Origin: Bradyrhizobium sp. MOS003
GTDB lineage: Bacteria > Pseudomonadota > Alphaproteobacteria > Rhizobiales > Xanthobacteraceae
Assembly (NCBI RefSeq): GCF_003020125.1
Contig: NZ_PYFW01000001.1
Span: forward strand, 1,364,001 to 1,428,000
Reading direction: 5' to 3'
DNA length: 64,000 nt
A program made the translations under genes and the position numbers. The notes under the pieces are model-generated. The model ran no database searches. It was not told the DNA's origin and saw only the letters and a program-made list of their open reading frames with translations. Shown here in pieces: positions 54,233 to 63,409 of the stretch. Numbering within the stretch: the first letter of the stretch is position 1; each line of letters opens with the position of its first letter.

Positions 54233-54565
54233 ATGTTCATCGCCATGAATCGTTTCCAGGTGAAGAAGGGCGCGGAGACCGCGTTCGAAACCGTCTGGGC
54301 CACCCGTGAATCCTATCTCGGCAGCATGCCGGGCTTCGTCGAGTTTCACCTGCTGAAGGGACCGGAGGCGGAGGACCACACGCTCTATTCGTCGCACACG
54401 ACTTGGGTGGACAAGGCGGCGTTCGAGGCCTGGACGCGCTCGGACCAATTTCGCCGCGCCCATGCCCGCGCCGACAATCAGACCGGCGAGAGCCTGTATC
54501 TCGGCCATCCCAAATTCGAAGGCTTTGAGGTGATCCAGAGCGAGCGCACCGCCGCGGCGGCCTGA
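54233..54565 (+). CDS. hmuQ: Haem-degrading monooxygenase, IsdG-like
   Basis: A 110-residue antibiotic-biosynthesis-monooxygenase-fold protein. MFIAMNRFQVKKGAETAFETVW and PGFVEFHLLKGP are typical. In B. japonicum, two such paralogues, HmuQ and HmuD, degrade haem; the copy in the haem cluster is HmuQ (established). AGGAGGAG gives a strong ribosome-binding site. It follows hmuR by 94 bp. Confidence 0.88.
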   Translation: MFIAMNRFQVKKGAETAFETVWATRESYLGSMPGFVEFHLLKGPEAEDHTLYSSHTTWVDKAAFEAWTRSDQFRRAHARADNQTGESLYLGHPKFEGFEVIQSERTAAAA

Positions 54566-54585
54566 GCGAAGACAAGGAGCCGGAC

Positions 54586-55089
54586 ATGCCGAGCACCGAT
54601 CTCGCCGACCTCAAGGCGCACATGGCCGACAATCCCGGCGCAGTGATCGAGGACGTCGCGCGCGAGCTCAACGTTACCCCGCGCAGCGTGATCGAGGCGC
54701 TGCCGCCCGCGATGGTGCGCATTGGTAGCGGCGAGCACTTCGCCGCCGCCATGCAGGATATCGCGGCGTGGGGCGAGGTCACACTAATCGTGCACACCGA
54801 CGATGCGATCTTCGAATTCACCGGCGCCATTCCCGCCGGTGAGATCGGGCGCGGCTATTTCAACCTGATGCAGCCGAACGGCCTGCACGGCCATCTCCGC
54901 CACGAGCGCTGCGCAGGCGTCGCCTTCGTCGAGCGTCCGTTCATGGGGAAGTCGTCGGCCTTCGTCGCGTTCGTCAACGCCGAGGGCGGCATCATGTTCA
55001 AGGTCTTTGTCGGCCGCGACGAGACGCGGGCGCTGCGCGGCGACCAGCTCGCGCGGTTCCGGCAGCTTGCGGACCGGATCGCGGCGTAG
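54586..55089 (+). CDS. hutX: Haem utilisation carrier HutX
   Basis: A 167-residue cytosolic haem-carrier (HutX/ChuX family). LKAHMADNPGAVIEDVARELNVTPRSVIEALP is the N-terminal helix-turn-helix-like part, and the RHERCAGVAFVERPFMGKSSAFVAFVNAEGGIMFKVFVGRD segment is conserved. It should pass haem to degrading enzymes such as HmuQ. It lies 20 bp after hmuQ. Confidence 0.9.
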   Translation: MPSTDLADLKAHMADNPGAVIEDVARELNVTPRSVIEALPPAMVRIGSGEHFAAAMQDIAAWGEVTLIVHTDDAIFEFTGAIPAGEIGRGYFNLMQPNGLHGHLRHERCAGVAFVERPFMGKSSAFVAFVNAEGGIMFKVFVGRDETRALRGDQLARFRQLADRIAA

Positions 55090-55116
55090 CGTCTTTCTGT
55101 CTGTCGGGAGATCAGG

Positions 55117-55893
55117 ATGCAGGGCATATTCGGGCTTCGGCGAATGATCGTGGCAATTGCGCTGGCGCTTTCGCCGGCGCCCGCCTTCGCGATCGACGAA
55201 GCGCTGCTGCCGCGTAATCTGTCGCCTTGGGGCATGTTCATGGGAGCCGACATCGTCGTGAAGGCGGTGATGGTCGGCCTGGCCATAGCTTCGCTGGTGA
55301 CCTGGACGGTATGGCTTGCCAAGTCCATCGAGCTCCGCCGCAAGGGCGCGCGAGCCTTACAGCGAACGCGCGCCCTCGAAGGCAACATCAGGTTGACCGA
55401 GGCGGCCGAGCGGGTCGGCGGCGCACACGACGCGGTCGCCCAACTCGTTCAGTCCTGCGCCAGGGAAGCCGAACTCTCCGGCGGCATCCTCGACGATGGT
55501 CTCCAGGAGCGCGTGGCGCTGCGGCTCGAGCGGGTCGAGGCGGCGATGTCCAGGCAGATCGCGCGCGGCACCGGCGTGCTCGCGACCATTGGCGCCACCG
55601 CGCCCTTCGTCGGCCTGTTCGGCACCGTCTGGGGCATCATGAACGCCTTCATCGGCATCTCCGAGAGCCACACCACCAGCCTTGCGGTTGTCGCGCCTGG
55701 CATCGCGGAGGCGCTGCTTGCCACCGCGCTCGGCCTCGTCGCGGCGATCCCGGCGGTCGTGATCTACAATCACCTCGTTCGCGGCATCGCCAATTATCGC
55801 GCGCTGCTCGGCGACGCTTCGGCGCAGCTCATGTTGCTGGTCAGCCGCCAGCGCGACCACCGGGAATTCCGCCTGGAACGGGCGGCGGAGTAG
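55117..55893 (+). CDS. exbB: TonB-system energiser ExbB
   Basis: A 258-residue inner-membrane proton channel of the MotA/TolQ/ExbB family. It has a cleavable signal (ending in APAFAI), a membrane helix at about 45-65, a long cytoplasmic loop and a paired helix region (VLATIGATAPFVGLFGTVWGIMNAF). With ExbD it drives TonB. It starts 27 bp after hutX. Confidence 0.94.
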   Translation: MQGIFGLRRMIVAIALALSPAPAFAIDEALLPRNLSPWGMFMGADIVVKAVMVGLAIASLVTWTVWLAKSIELRRKGARALQRTRALEGNIRLTEAAERVGGAHDAVAQLVQSCAREAELSGGILDDGLQERVALRLERVEAAMSRQIARGTGVLATIGATAPFVGLFGTVWGIMNAFIGISESHTTSLAVVAPGIAEALLATALGLVAAIPAVVIYNHLVRGIANYRALLGDASAQLMLLVSRQRDHREFRLERAAE

Positions 55894-55896
55894 GCC

Positions 55897-56337
55897 ATGG
55901 GCGCAAAGCTCGGCGCATCGAAGCTCGGCTCGCGCGGCGACCCGGGTGATCTCGACGTCGTCAATGAGATCAACGTCACGCCGTTCATCGACGTGATGTT
56001 GGTGCTGCTGATCATCTTCATGGTGGCGGCCCCTCTCGCCACCGTCGACATCGGCGTCGATCTGCCGGCTACCGCGGCCGAGCCGGCGCCGCGGCCCGAC
56101 AAGCCGGTCTTCGTCACCGTCAAGCCGGACCTGTCCATCGCGGTCGGCGAAGACATCATCGCTCGCGAGGTGCTCGGCACCTCGCTCGATGCCGCCACCA
56201 AAGGCCGCAAGGACGAGCGGATCTATCTGCGCGCCGACAAGGCCGTCTCCTATGGCGACCTGATGGAGGTGATGAACACCTTGCGCAATGCCGGCTATCT
56301 CAAGGTCGCCCTCGTCGGCCTCGATGGACGCAGTTGA
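55897..56337 (+). CDS. exbD: TonB-system accessory protein ExbD
   Basis: A 146-residue protein with one membrane helix (EINVTPFIDVMLVLLIIFMVAAPL) containing the essential Asp. It starts 3 bp after exbB and its stop overlaps the tonB ATG, so it is part of the same operon. Confidence 0.94.
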   Translation: MGAKLGASKLGSRGDPGDLDVVNEINVTPFIDVMLVLLIIFMVAAPLATVDIGVDLPATAAEPAPRPDKPVFVTVKPDLSIAVGEDIIAREVLGTSLDAATKGRKDERIYLRADKAVSYGDLMEVMNTLRNAGYLKVALVGLDGRS

Positions 56338-57167
56338 TGAGCGCCAACGCCTTCGCCCTTCACGAACCGCTTCGAGAGCGCGAAGCCGCGCGCTGGGGCC
56401 TCTCGGCGGCGGTAATCGTGATGTTGCATCTGGCCGTCGCGCTGCTTGCGATGAATTGGATCAGGTCGCAACCGGAGCAGGGCGTCAGCCTGCCGGCGAT
56501 CATGGTCGACATGGCACAGGTGACCTCGGCGCCGCAGTCGACGCAGGACGATGTCGCGCCGGGACCGGTGATGCAGGAGGCGGACGCTTCGCCGCCGGAG
56601 CCCGTGCAGCAGCAGATGGTCGCCGAGACCATTGCTCCGACGCCGCCGCAGGAAAAGGCTGATGTCGTGGCGCCGCCGGAGCAGAAGCTTGAGCCGACCC
56701 CGGCCAAGCCGGAGCCCGCGAAGATCGTGCCGGTCGAAAAGCCGGCCTCTTTGAAGCCCAAGGTGGTTCGCCGCGAGGCCAAGAAACCGTCCGATGCGAC
56801 GCCCGCGCCGCGCACCAGCGCAGCCCCGCGCGCCGAGCGCGAGGCGCCTCTGGCATCGGCCCAGAGCGCTGGCGCGGTGGCCTCTGTGGTCGCATCCTAC
56901 AATCAACGTGTCCGTGCGCATCTGATGCGCTTCCACTCCTATCCAAGCGGTGGCGGCGGTCAGCGCGGCGTCGCCAGGCTGAGCTTCACCCTCACCAGGA
57001 GCGGGCAGGTTACGTCCAGCCGCATCGGCGGTTCGTCCGGTGTTGCCGCTTTCGATGCCCAGGCCATGTCGATGATCCGCCAAGCCTCGCCGTTTCCACC
57101 GTTCCCGGATGAGATCAGGAACGGCGCGATGAGCTTTTCGATCCCGGTGGAGTTTACGGTGCGGTGA
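56337..57167 (+). CDS. tonB: Energy transducer TonB
   Basis: A 276-residue protein with an N-terminal membrane helix (VIVMLHLAVALLAMNWI), a Pro/Lys-rich periplasmic spacer, and a C-terminal TonB domain (VRAHLMRFHSYPSGGGGQRGVARLSFTLTRSGQVTSSRIGGSSG). It transmits energy from ExbBD to HmuR. The ATG overlaps the exbD stop. Confidence 0.92.
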   Translation: MSANAFALHEPLREREAARWGLSAAVIVMLHLAVALLAMNWIRSQPEQGVSLPAIMVDMAQVTSAPQSTQDDVAPGPVMQEADASPPEPVQQQMVAETIAPTPPQEKADVVAPPEQKLEPTPAKPEPAKIVPVEKPASLKPKVVRREAKKPSDATPAPRTSAAPRAEREAPLASAQSAGAVASVVASYNQRVRAHLMRFHSYPSGGGGQRGVARLSFTLTRSGQVTSSRIGGSSGVAAFDAQAMSMIRQASPFPPFPDEIRNGAMSFSIPVEFTVR

Positions 57168-57211
57168 CGTTTCCTCGAACTCATCGAGAGTGCGGAAATG
57201 GACTCTATCCT

Positions 57212-57291
57212 CGTCATTGCGAGCGCAGCGAAGCAATCCAGGCTTCCTCCGCGGAAAGATTATGGATTGCTTCGCTGCGCTCGCAATGACG
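57212..57291. repeat. Palindromic repeat, CGTCATTGCGAG family (copy 2)
   Basis: Perfect 29-bp inverted arms (57212-57240 and 57263-57291) with a 22-bp loop: the best-formed copy of the family in the window. It is downstream of tonB. Confidence 0.85.
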
Positions 57292-57320
57292 GAGGGTGAG
57301 ACGCCGACGTTGGTTCCAAT

Positions 57321-57344
57321 CCTCTCCCCGCAAGCGGGGAGAGG
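57321..57344. repeat. Short palindromic repeat CCTCTCCCCGC / GCGGGGAGAGG
   Basis: 11-bp arms, 2-base loop, the same arms as 32435-32459. It lies between tonB and the phytase-like gene and may terminate one or both. Confidence 0.6.
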
Positions 57345-57360
57345 CAGACGAGAGACCGCC

Positions 57361-58716
57361 CTACTTCGCCTTCAGGAAGTCCGCGACCTCCAGCAGCATG
57401 AACTCGTCGTCGTCGGCCTTGTTGGGATCGCGGCTGGAGGAGAACGGCAGGTTGTTGTCGTTGCCGACAATGATGTGGGTGTCGTCGACGCGATCTACGT
57501 TTTCGATGGTGAAGAACGGGAAGGTGTAGACGCCGTCATTGAGCGGCTTCCTCGCCTTCTTGTCGGGATCTCTGATCTTCAGAAGATCGATATAGCCGAT
57601 CTTGCGCACGGGCTTGCCGACGTTGGCGTCGGTGAGCTCGATCTTGTAGACGCGCTTGAACTTGGCGAGATCCGGGAAGCAATTCTCGGCGCGGGTGCCT
57701 TGCGGACAGGCCTTGTCGGCCGTGCCTTCGCCGTTGTCGCGCTCGATGATGAGGCCGGAGGCCTGGTCGATCATGTTGAAATCGCCGATGGCGTTGCCGG
57801 TCTGCTCGAACACATATTGCCAATAGCGGCCGGTGAACTTCTCGGCGGCGACGTCGAATTCGAGGATGCGGGAGGCTTCCTTGCCGTCGACCTTCTCCCA
57901 ATCCTTCTTGTCGGCGTCCCACAGCGGTCCCTCGAGCAGGCCGTAGAGGAACTTGCCGTCCTTGGAGGAGGCGAAGCCTTCATAGCCCTTGGAGCGGCGG
58001 AGGTTGACGTTGGTGTAGGTCGCACCCGGCGCGCCCGGCGTCGCCACCGCCCAATGATCCGGTGAGCGCACCGGCTTGCCGTCGGCAACCGTATCGAACA
58101 CGCCGAGGATCTTGCCTGATTTGTCGGCCTTGAGGATGTAGGGGCCGAACTCATCGCCGATCCAGAAGGTGTCGCCGATGATCTGGAAGCCTTCGGTGTC
58201 GAAGTCGGAGCCGGTGAGATAGCGCCTCTCGGTGTCCTCGTGCACGATGCGGAACGGAACCTTCCTGTCGGGATCGTGCAGGAAGATCGTTTCCAGCCGC
58301 TCGATCTTGCCGCCGGCCCAGTCCATCTTGTAGCGGTTCAGGTACAGCATCGAATCCGGCGAGTTGGCGCGCGCGCCCATGCCGTTGTCGGTGATCACCC
58401 AGTAGCTGCCGTCGGGCATGTGCTTGATGCCGGAATGGCCCTGCAGCGGCTGCCCCTTGAACGGCAGCGACACGCCGGTAGCCCGCTCATACGACTTGCC
58501 CATCACGGTGCCGAGCGCGTCGACCCGCTTGCCGGTGGTGTATTTGCCGGAGGTCTTGAGATCGGCAGGGGCATCGGCGGGGGCGTCGATGAAAGTCGCG
58601 GCCGGCATTACCACGTGGCCGGCGAGCTTGGCGGGGAATTCACCCTCGCTCTGCGCGAGCGCGGAGCTCGCGGCGAGAATGACCGTTGCGACGGTGCTGA
58701 GAAAAATCGCGCGCAT
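57361..58716 (-). CDS. Esterase-like activity of phytase family protein
   Basis: A 451-residue exported protein with a signal peptide ending in SALAQS. The segments GHSGIKHMPDGSYWVITDNGMGARANS and FWIGDEFGPYILK fit the phytase-like esterase (PF13449) fold, a beta-propeller. The substrate is unknown. The ATG at 58716 has AGGAGA upstream. Confidence 0.85.
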   Translation of the reverse strand: MRAIFLSTVATVILAASSALAQSEGEFPAKLAGHVVMPAATFIDAPADAPADLKTSGKYTTGKRVDALGTVMGKSYERATGVSLPFKGQPLQGHSGIKHMPDGSYWVITDNGMGARANSPDSMLYLNRYKMDWAGGKIERLETIFLHDPDRKVPFRIVHEDTERRYLTGSDFDTEGFQIIGDTFWIGDEFGPYILKADKSGKILGVFDTVADGKPVRSPDHWAVATPGAPGATYTNVNLRRSKGYEGFASSKDGKFLYGLLEGPLWDADKKDWEKVDGKEASRILEFDVAAEKFTGRYWQYVFEQTGNAIGDFNMIDQASGLIIERDNGEGTADKACPQGTRAENCFPDLAKFKRVYKIELTDANVGKPVRKIGYIDLLKIRDPDKKARKPLNDGVYTFPFFTIENVDRVDDTHIIVGNDNNLPFSSSRDPNKADDDEFMLLEVADFLKAK

Positions 58717-58802
58717 GTGCGTCTCCTGTTTGCGGACGCACGCCTTATGCGGATCGCGTGTTGCAGTATTGTGAAACCGGGCCAAACGCCGCAGCCGCGG
58801 GG

Positions 58803-59252
58803 TTACTTTCTCGGCGCGGGCACCGGTATCTCGAAGCTGACGGTCTTGCTGTCGATCACGCGGTGCGTGGGATCGGCCAACTCGAAAAGAACTTTGTGCG
58901 GGCCCGGCGGTAGTCCGACCACGATCACGGTCTCGCCACTGGCATCGACGAAATGCCAGGGCGCATCGTCGACCGTGACATGGAGGTGGCCGATGCGCGG
59001 CGACACGTCGAGCGCGCCTTTGCCGAACACCGGCACGACACGGAGATTTTCCGTGGTGTACTGGATGAAGACGAGCCCGTGCGCCAGTTGTTCGGCCAGC
59101 GGCGGATCGATGATCAGGCGGGCCGGCGGCTCGTTCTCGATCGCAACCAGCGGAGAGGGCCCGCGCACGTCGCGGGCGCTCTGGCCGATCGCCGCCGATG
59201 CAAACAGTGTTGAGGCCGCCAGAACGGCCATGATATCGAGGGCGGCGTTCAT
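58803..59252 (-). CDS. DUF6130 family protein
   Basis: A 149-residue exported protein with a signal peptide ending in AIGQS. PPARLIIDPPLAEQLAHGLVFIQY and SPRIGHLHVTVDDAPWHFVDASGE match DUF6130; the His/Trp-rich beta region may bind metal, but function is unknown. It is just downstream of the Asp-nucleophile hydrolase gene on the same strand. Confidence 0.75.
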   Translation of the reverse strand: MNAALDIMAVLAASTLFASAAIGQSARDVRGPSPLVAIENEPPARLIIDPPLAEQLAHGLVFIQYTTENLRVVPVFGKGALDVSPRIGHLHVTVDDAPWHFVDASGETVIVVGLPPGPHKVLFELADPTHRVIDSKTVSFEIPVPAPRK

Positions 59253-59271
59253 GATCGTTCCTTTGGAAGCA

Positions 59272-60279
59272 TCAGACAATCTTTCGGGCGAGGAAGTCGC
59301 GGATCAGGGGAGTGACCTCGTCGAACCTGTCCTCGAGCAGGAAATGGCCTGAGTTGACCAGATGAAACTCCACCTGCGTCAGGTCGCGCTTGTAAGGATG
59401 CGCGCCGTCGGCGGGGAAGATGAAATCGTTCTTGCCCCAGACGATCAATGTCGGCGGCTGGTGCTTGCGGAAATAAGCCTGCACCGCCGGGTACAGCGGC
59501 AGATTGGTCCGGTAGTCGTAGAACAGGTCCATCTGGATTTCGTTGTTGCCCGGACGATCGAGCAACGCCTGATCCTGCACCCAGTTGTCCGGTGAGATGC
59601 GGCTCACGTCGGACATGCCATCAGTGTATTGGAATTTCGTCGTCTCCAGCGTGACCAGCTTCATCAACGCCTGCCGGCTCGCGTCAGACCCGTCGGCCCA
59701 ATATTTCTTGATCGGATCCCAGAACTCCTTCAGCCCCTCGTCATAGGCGTTGCCGTTCTGCACGATCAGCCCGGTGATGCGCTCGGGATTCTTGAGCGCG
59801 AGGCGCCAGCCCACCGGAGCACCGTAGTCCATCACATACATCGCATAGCGCTTGACGCCGACCTGGTCGAGCAAGCCGCCGACCAGTTCGCCGAAGCGGT
59901 CGAAGGTGTATTTGAATGTCGTGCGCGGCGGCATGTCGCTCTGGCCGTAGCCGGGATAGTCCGGAGCGATCACGTGGTACTTGTCGGCAAGCGCCGGGAT
60001 CAGGTTGCGGAACATGTGCGAGGAGGTCGGGAAGCCGTGCAGCAGCAGCACCACCGGCGCATCTTTCGGCCCGGCCTCGCGGTAGAAGATCTTGATGCCA
60101 TCGACGGTTGCGGTTCGATGGTAGGTGACCGGATAGGCGCTGGCGGCGGCGTGTTCGTCGCGCTCCGGCTTCGCGGATGCTGCCGTCGAAGCAACCGCGA
60201 CAGCGGCTCCGGACAACCCCAGAACGAGACGTCGACGATCGAGCAGCGTTGGCTTGTGTGTGGTCTCTGCGGTTTTCAT
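59272..60279 (-). CDS. Alpha/beta hydrolase with Asp nucleophile, exported
   Basis: A 335-residue enzyme with a Tat-like signal ([13 protein letters not shown]). The nucleophile elbow reads VMDYGAPVG, so the nucleophile is Asp, as in haloalkane dehalogenases and epoxide hydrolases rather than serine esterases. HGFPTSS is the oxyanion region, NDFIFP gives the acid, and NSGHFLLED the His. Its reaction is unknown. Confidence 0.85.
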   Translation of the reverse strand: MKTAETTHKPTLLDRRRLVLGLSGAAVAVASTAASAKPERDEHAAASAYPVTYHRTATVDGIKIFYREAGPKDAPVVLLLHGFPTSSHMFRNLIPALADKYHVIAPDYPGYGQSDMPPRTTFKYTFDRFGELVGGLLDQVGVKRYAMYVMDYGAPVGWRLALKNPERITGLIVQNGNAYDEGLKEFWDPIKKYWADGSDASRQALMKLVTLETTKFQYTDGMSDVSRISPDNWVQDQALLDRPGNNEIQMDLFYDYRTNLPLYPAVQAYFRKHQPPTLIVWGKNDFIFPADGAHPYKRDLTQVEFHLVNSGHFLLEDRFDEVTPLIRDFLARKIV

Positions 60280-60328
60280 GTCAATGCTCTTTCAAAACGG
60301 TGAGTTCGCCGACGGCAGCGAGGCGTTT

Positions 60329-61300
60329 TCAAACGCCCTGGTAGACCAGCCGGGTGAAGAAGCCGGGATCGATCACGAACTGACCCCATATCGCGTCGAA
60401 GGCCGCTGTCGGCTTGGCCGCAACGGTTTCGTCCCGCGTTCGTCCCTGCTTCTTGAGCCGGGCGACGTTGTCGCGGATCCCGGCGAGCATGTCGCGAAAG
60501 GCCTGGAACTCGGCTTTGTTGCCGACCGGCTTGCCATGCCCGGCAATGACGATCGTGTCCTTGTCCATCGCCGCGAGATTGGCGTCGCATGCAGCGATCA
60601 TCCCGTCGATGCTGCCGCCTGTCGAATAGTCGATGAACGGATAGATGCCGTTCCAGAACATATCGGCGACGTGAACGATGTTCGCGTCCGCAAAGGTTAC
60701 GGAGATGTCGCTGTCCGTGTGCGCAGGTCCGAAATATTTCAAGCCGATCGAGGTTCCATTGAGCCTGAGTTCGTGGCTGCGGGCAAAGACTTCACTGGGG
60801 ATTCCGCCCGCGCCGAGTGGAAGGAAATTGTAGTCCCAGTCCTCGACCCGCTGCACTTCGGCAAGGTGCTTGCGGGTGTTCTCCTGCGCAATGATTTTGG
60901 CGCCGGCTGAATGCAGCCATTCGTTGCCGTCGGCGTGATCGAAATGCCAATGGGTGTTGACGAGGTGGGTGACGGGATCGGCGCCCAGATCGGCCAGCGC
61001 CTTGGTGAGCTGGGGACGCGAGGCACGGATGCCCGCATCGATCAGCAGCTTGCCGTCAGGTCCGGTGAGAACGGCAATATTGCCTCCGGAGCCTTCGAGC
61101 ACGTTGATATTGCCGCGCAGCTTGTAGGTCGTGATGGGCGACGTCGCCGCGCTGTCCTTGATCAGGCTGACGATCCCGCGCGCTTCGGCGTAGGCTTGCC
61201 TCGGGCTAAGCCATCCCGAAGTGGCGGCCGACGCTGCTGCGCCGACGCAACACAGGCAGAAACCGCGTCGGGTTAACGAGGGAAGCTTTGGCGAACGCAT
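60329..61300 (-). CDS. MBL-fold metallohydrolase, exported
   Basis: A 323-residue enzyme with a Tat-like signal (SLTRRGFCLCCVG). The zinc motif is THWHFDHADG, with a second His in GPAHTDSD and a third in AGHGKP. The substrate is unknown. It is 50 bp upstream of the Asp-nucleophile hydrolase, so the two may be in one operon. Confidence 0.88.
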   Translation of the reverse strand: MRSPKLPSLTRRGFCLCCVGAAASAATSGWLSPRQAYAEARGIVSLIKDSAATSPITTYKLRGNINVLEGSGGNIAVLTGPDGKLLIDAGIRASRPQLTKALADLGADPVTHLVNTHWHFDHADGNEWLHSAGAKIIAQENTRKHLAEVQRVEDWDYNFLPLGAGGIPSEVFARSHELRLNGTSIGLKYFGPAHTDSDISVTFADANIVHVADMFWNGIYPFIDYSTGGSIDGMIAACDANLAAMDKDTIVIAGHGKPVGNKAEFQAFRDMLAGIRDNVARLKKQGRTRDETVAAKPTAAFDAIWGQFVIDPGFFTRLVYQGV

Positions 61301-61433
61301 GCAATTTTCGCTTTCTCGAGCGACAATCGACGGCGCCAATGATCGGCTCCGCTGTCAGGATGCAGCGTGAGGCCAATGCAGCATGCGGTCTATCACGATA
61401 GCACGATCGGCTGCGCTCGCGCGCAGCGGCCGG

Positions 61434-62336
61434 CTACTCCTTCACCGCGCCGGTCAGCGAGGACACGTAGTAGTCGACAAACAGCGAGTAGAACACCGCG
61501 ACCGGCAGCGATCCCAACAGCGAGCCCGCCATCAACGCGCCCCATTGGTAGACGTCGCCGGTGACGAGCTCGGTCAGGATCGCGACCGGCACGGTCTTGT
61601 TGGCACCGCTCTGGATGAAGGCGAGCGCGTAGATGAATTCGTTCCAGGACAGCGTGAAGGAGAAGATGCCGGCCGAGATCAGCCCGGGCACCGCCAGCGG
61701 CAGCGTGATCCGGCGCAGGATCTGAAGCCGCGTGGCGCCGTCGACCAGCGCGCATTCCTCGAGCTCGTAGGGGATCGACTTGAAATAGCCGATCAGGAGC
61801 CAGGTGCAGAACGGCACCAGGAAGGTCGGATAGACCAGGATCAGCGCCAGCGGCGAATCGAACAGGCCGAACTGTACGATGACGGTGGCGAGCGGAATGA
61901 ACAGGATCGACGGCGGCACGAGATAGGCCAGATAAATGCCGAGTCCCACATAAGGACTGCCGCGGAAGCGCAGGCGCTCGATGGCGTAGGCGGCGAGCGT
62001 GCTCGCGATCAGGGACAGCGTGGTCGACCCGATCGCCACCGTCATCGTCGTCCACAGCCAGCGCGGATAGGACGTGTCGAACAGCAGGTGCTTGATGTGG
62101 GCGATCGTCGGCGAAGATATCCAGAACGGGTTGTGCTGCTTGTAGTTGAGCAGCTCCGCGTTCGGCTTGAACGAGGTGATCGCCATCCAGTAGAACGGAA
62201 ACAGCAGGATCAGCACGAAGCAGCCGAGCGGCAGGTAGATCATCATCAGCCGCCGCAGCCCGGAATCCCAGGCCATGGTATCTGGTGCCGCCTTCGCGTC
62301 GGCCACGGCAGCGGTTTGCGCGACGGTGTCAGTCAT
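61434..62336 (-). CDS. Carbohydrate ABC permease, MalG type
   Basis: A 300-residue permease with six helices and an EAA loop (LEECALVDGATRLQILRRITLPLAVPG). It overlaps the next upstream gene by 8 bp. It is the last gene in the visible part of a second sugar ABC operon. Confidence 0.92.
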   Translation of the reverse strand: MTDTVAQTAAVADAKAAPDTMAWDSGLRRLMMIYLPLGCFVLILLFPFYWMAITSFKPNAELLNYKQHNPFWISSPTIAHIKHLLFDTSYPRWLWTTMTVAIGSTTLSLIASTLAAYAIERLRFRGSPYVGLGIYLAYLVPPSILFIPLATVIVQFGLFDSPLALILVYPTFLVPFCTWLLIGYFKSIPYELEECALVDGATRLQILRRITLPLAVPGLISAGIFSFTLSWNEFIYALAFIQSGANKTVPVAILTELVTGDVYQWGALMAGSLLGSLPVAVFYSLFVDYYVSSLTGAVKE

Positions 62337-63285
62337 TGCTCTCTCCCTGCTGCCATTTGCGGCGCGCCAGGCCGAAATAGGAGAACAGCGTCGCGAAGAC
62401 CAGGAACGGGATCATCGACACCGCGATCGCCGCGCCTTCGCCAAGCTCGCCGCCGGCAATGCCGCGCTGAAACGCAAGCGTCGCCAGCAGATGGGTGGAG
62501 TTGCCGGGGCCGCCGCGGGTGATGGCATAGACCAGCTGGAAATCGGTGAAGGTGAAGATGATCGAGAAGGTCATGACGATGGCGAGGATCGGCATCATCA
62601 TCGGGAAGGTGATGTAGCGGAAGCGCTGCCAGGCGCTGGCGCCGTCGAGCATCGCGGCCTCGTAGAGCGAGGGCGAGATGGTCTGCAGGCCGGCGAGCAG
62701 CGAGATCGCGACGAAGGGAATGCCGCGCCAGATGTTGGCGGCGATCAGCGAGAAGCGCGCCGGCCAAGCCGAGCCGAGAAAGTCCACATTGCTCGACCGC
62801 CAGTGCAGCACGTCGACCAGCAGATAGGAGATGATCGAGAACTGCGGATCGTAGATCCACCAGAATGCCAGCGCCGAGAGCACGGTCGGCACGATCCAGG
62901 GCAACAGGATGATCGCGCGCAAGATGCTCTTGAACGGAAAATGGTTGTTGAGCAGCAGCGCGAGCCAGAAGCCGAGCGCGAACTTTCCGAAGGTCGCGAT
63001 GCCCGTATAGACCACGCTGTAGAAGACTGCGTTCCACCACAGGGGATCGGTGAGCAAATACTGGAAATTCTCGAGGCCCACGAAGACGCCGCGCCGGCCG
63101 ATCGTGGTGTCGGTGAAGGCGAGCCAGATGCCGAGGCCGAGCGGATAGGTCAGGAACACCGAGAGCAGCCCGATCGCGGGCGCCAGGCACATCACGATCA
63201 GGAACGGCTTGTAGTCGAACAGCCGCACCAGCCAGGACGGCTGCCGCTGCGCCAGGCCTTGGGAGGAAAGGGTGGTCACGGACAT
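62329..63285 (-). CDS. Carbohydrate ABC permease, MalF type
   Basis: A 318-residue permease with six helices and an EAA loop (YEAAMLDGASAWQRFRYITFPMMMP). The ATG at 63285 begins MSVTTLSSQG. It follows the binding-protein gene, with repeat copy 3 between them. Confidence 0.92.
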   Translation of the reverse strand: MSVTTLSSQGLAQRQPSWLVRLFDYKPFLIVMCLAPAIGLLSVFLTYPLGLGIWLAFTDTTIGRRGVFVGLENFQYLLTDPLWWNAVFYSVVYTGIATFGKFALGFWLALLLNNHFPFKSILRAIILLPWIVPTVLSALAFWWIYDPQFSIISYLLVDVLHWRSSNVDFLGSAWPARFSLIAANIWRGIPFVAISLLAGLQTISPSLYEAAMLDGASAWQRFRYITFPMMMPILAIVMTFSIIFTFTDFQLVYAITRGGPGNSTHLLATLAFQRGIAGGELGEGAAIAVSMIPFLVFATLFSYFGLARRKWQQGESND

Positions 63286-63319
63286 TAGTGTGTTGTCCTG
63301 TTCTAATTTTTCACCACGT

Positions 63320-63405
63320 CGTCATTGCGAGGAGCGAAGCGACGAGGCAATCCAGACTGTCGCTGCGGGGACGGACTGGATTGCGTCGCTTCTCTCGCAA
63401 TGACG
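63320..63405. repeat. Palindromic repeat, CGTCATTGCGAG family (copy 3)
   Basis: Ends CGTCATTGCGAG and CTCGCAATGACG enclose an imperfect palindrome. It lies in the gap between the sugar-binding protein and the MalF-type permease. Confidence 0.8.
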
Positions 63406-63409
63406 ATCT

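Noticed and set aside
51841..54303. 820-residue minus-strand ORF opposite hmuR
   Set aside because: Antisense shadow of a well-supported TonB receptor; no domain or start signal.
57190..58065. 291-residue plus-strand ORF starting in a palindromic repeat
   Set aside because: It is antisense to the phytase-like gene and its start lies in intergenic repeat sequence.
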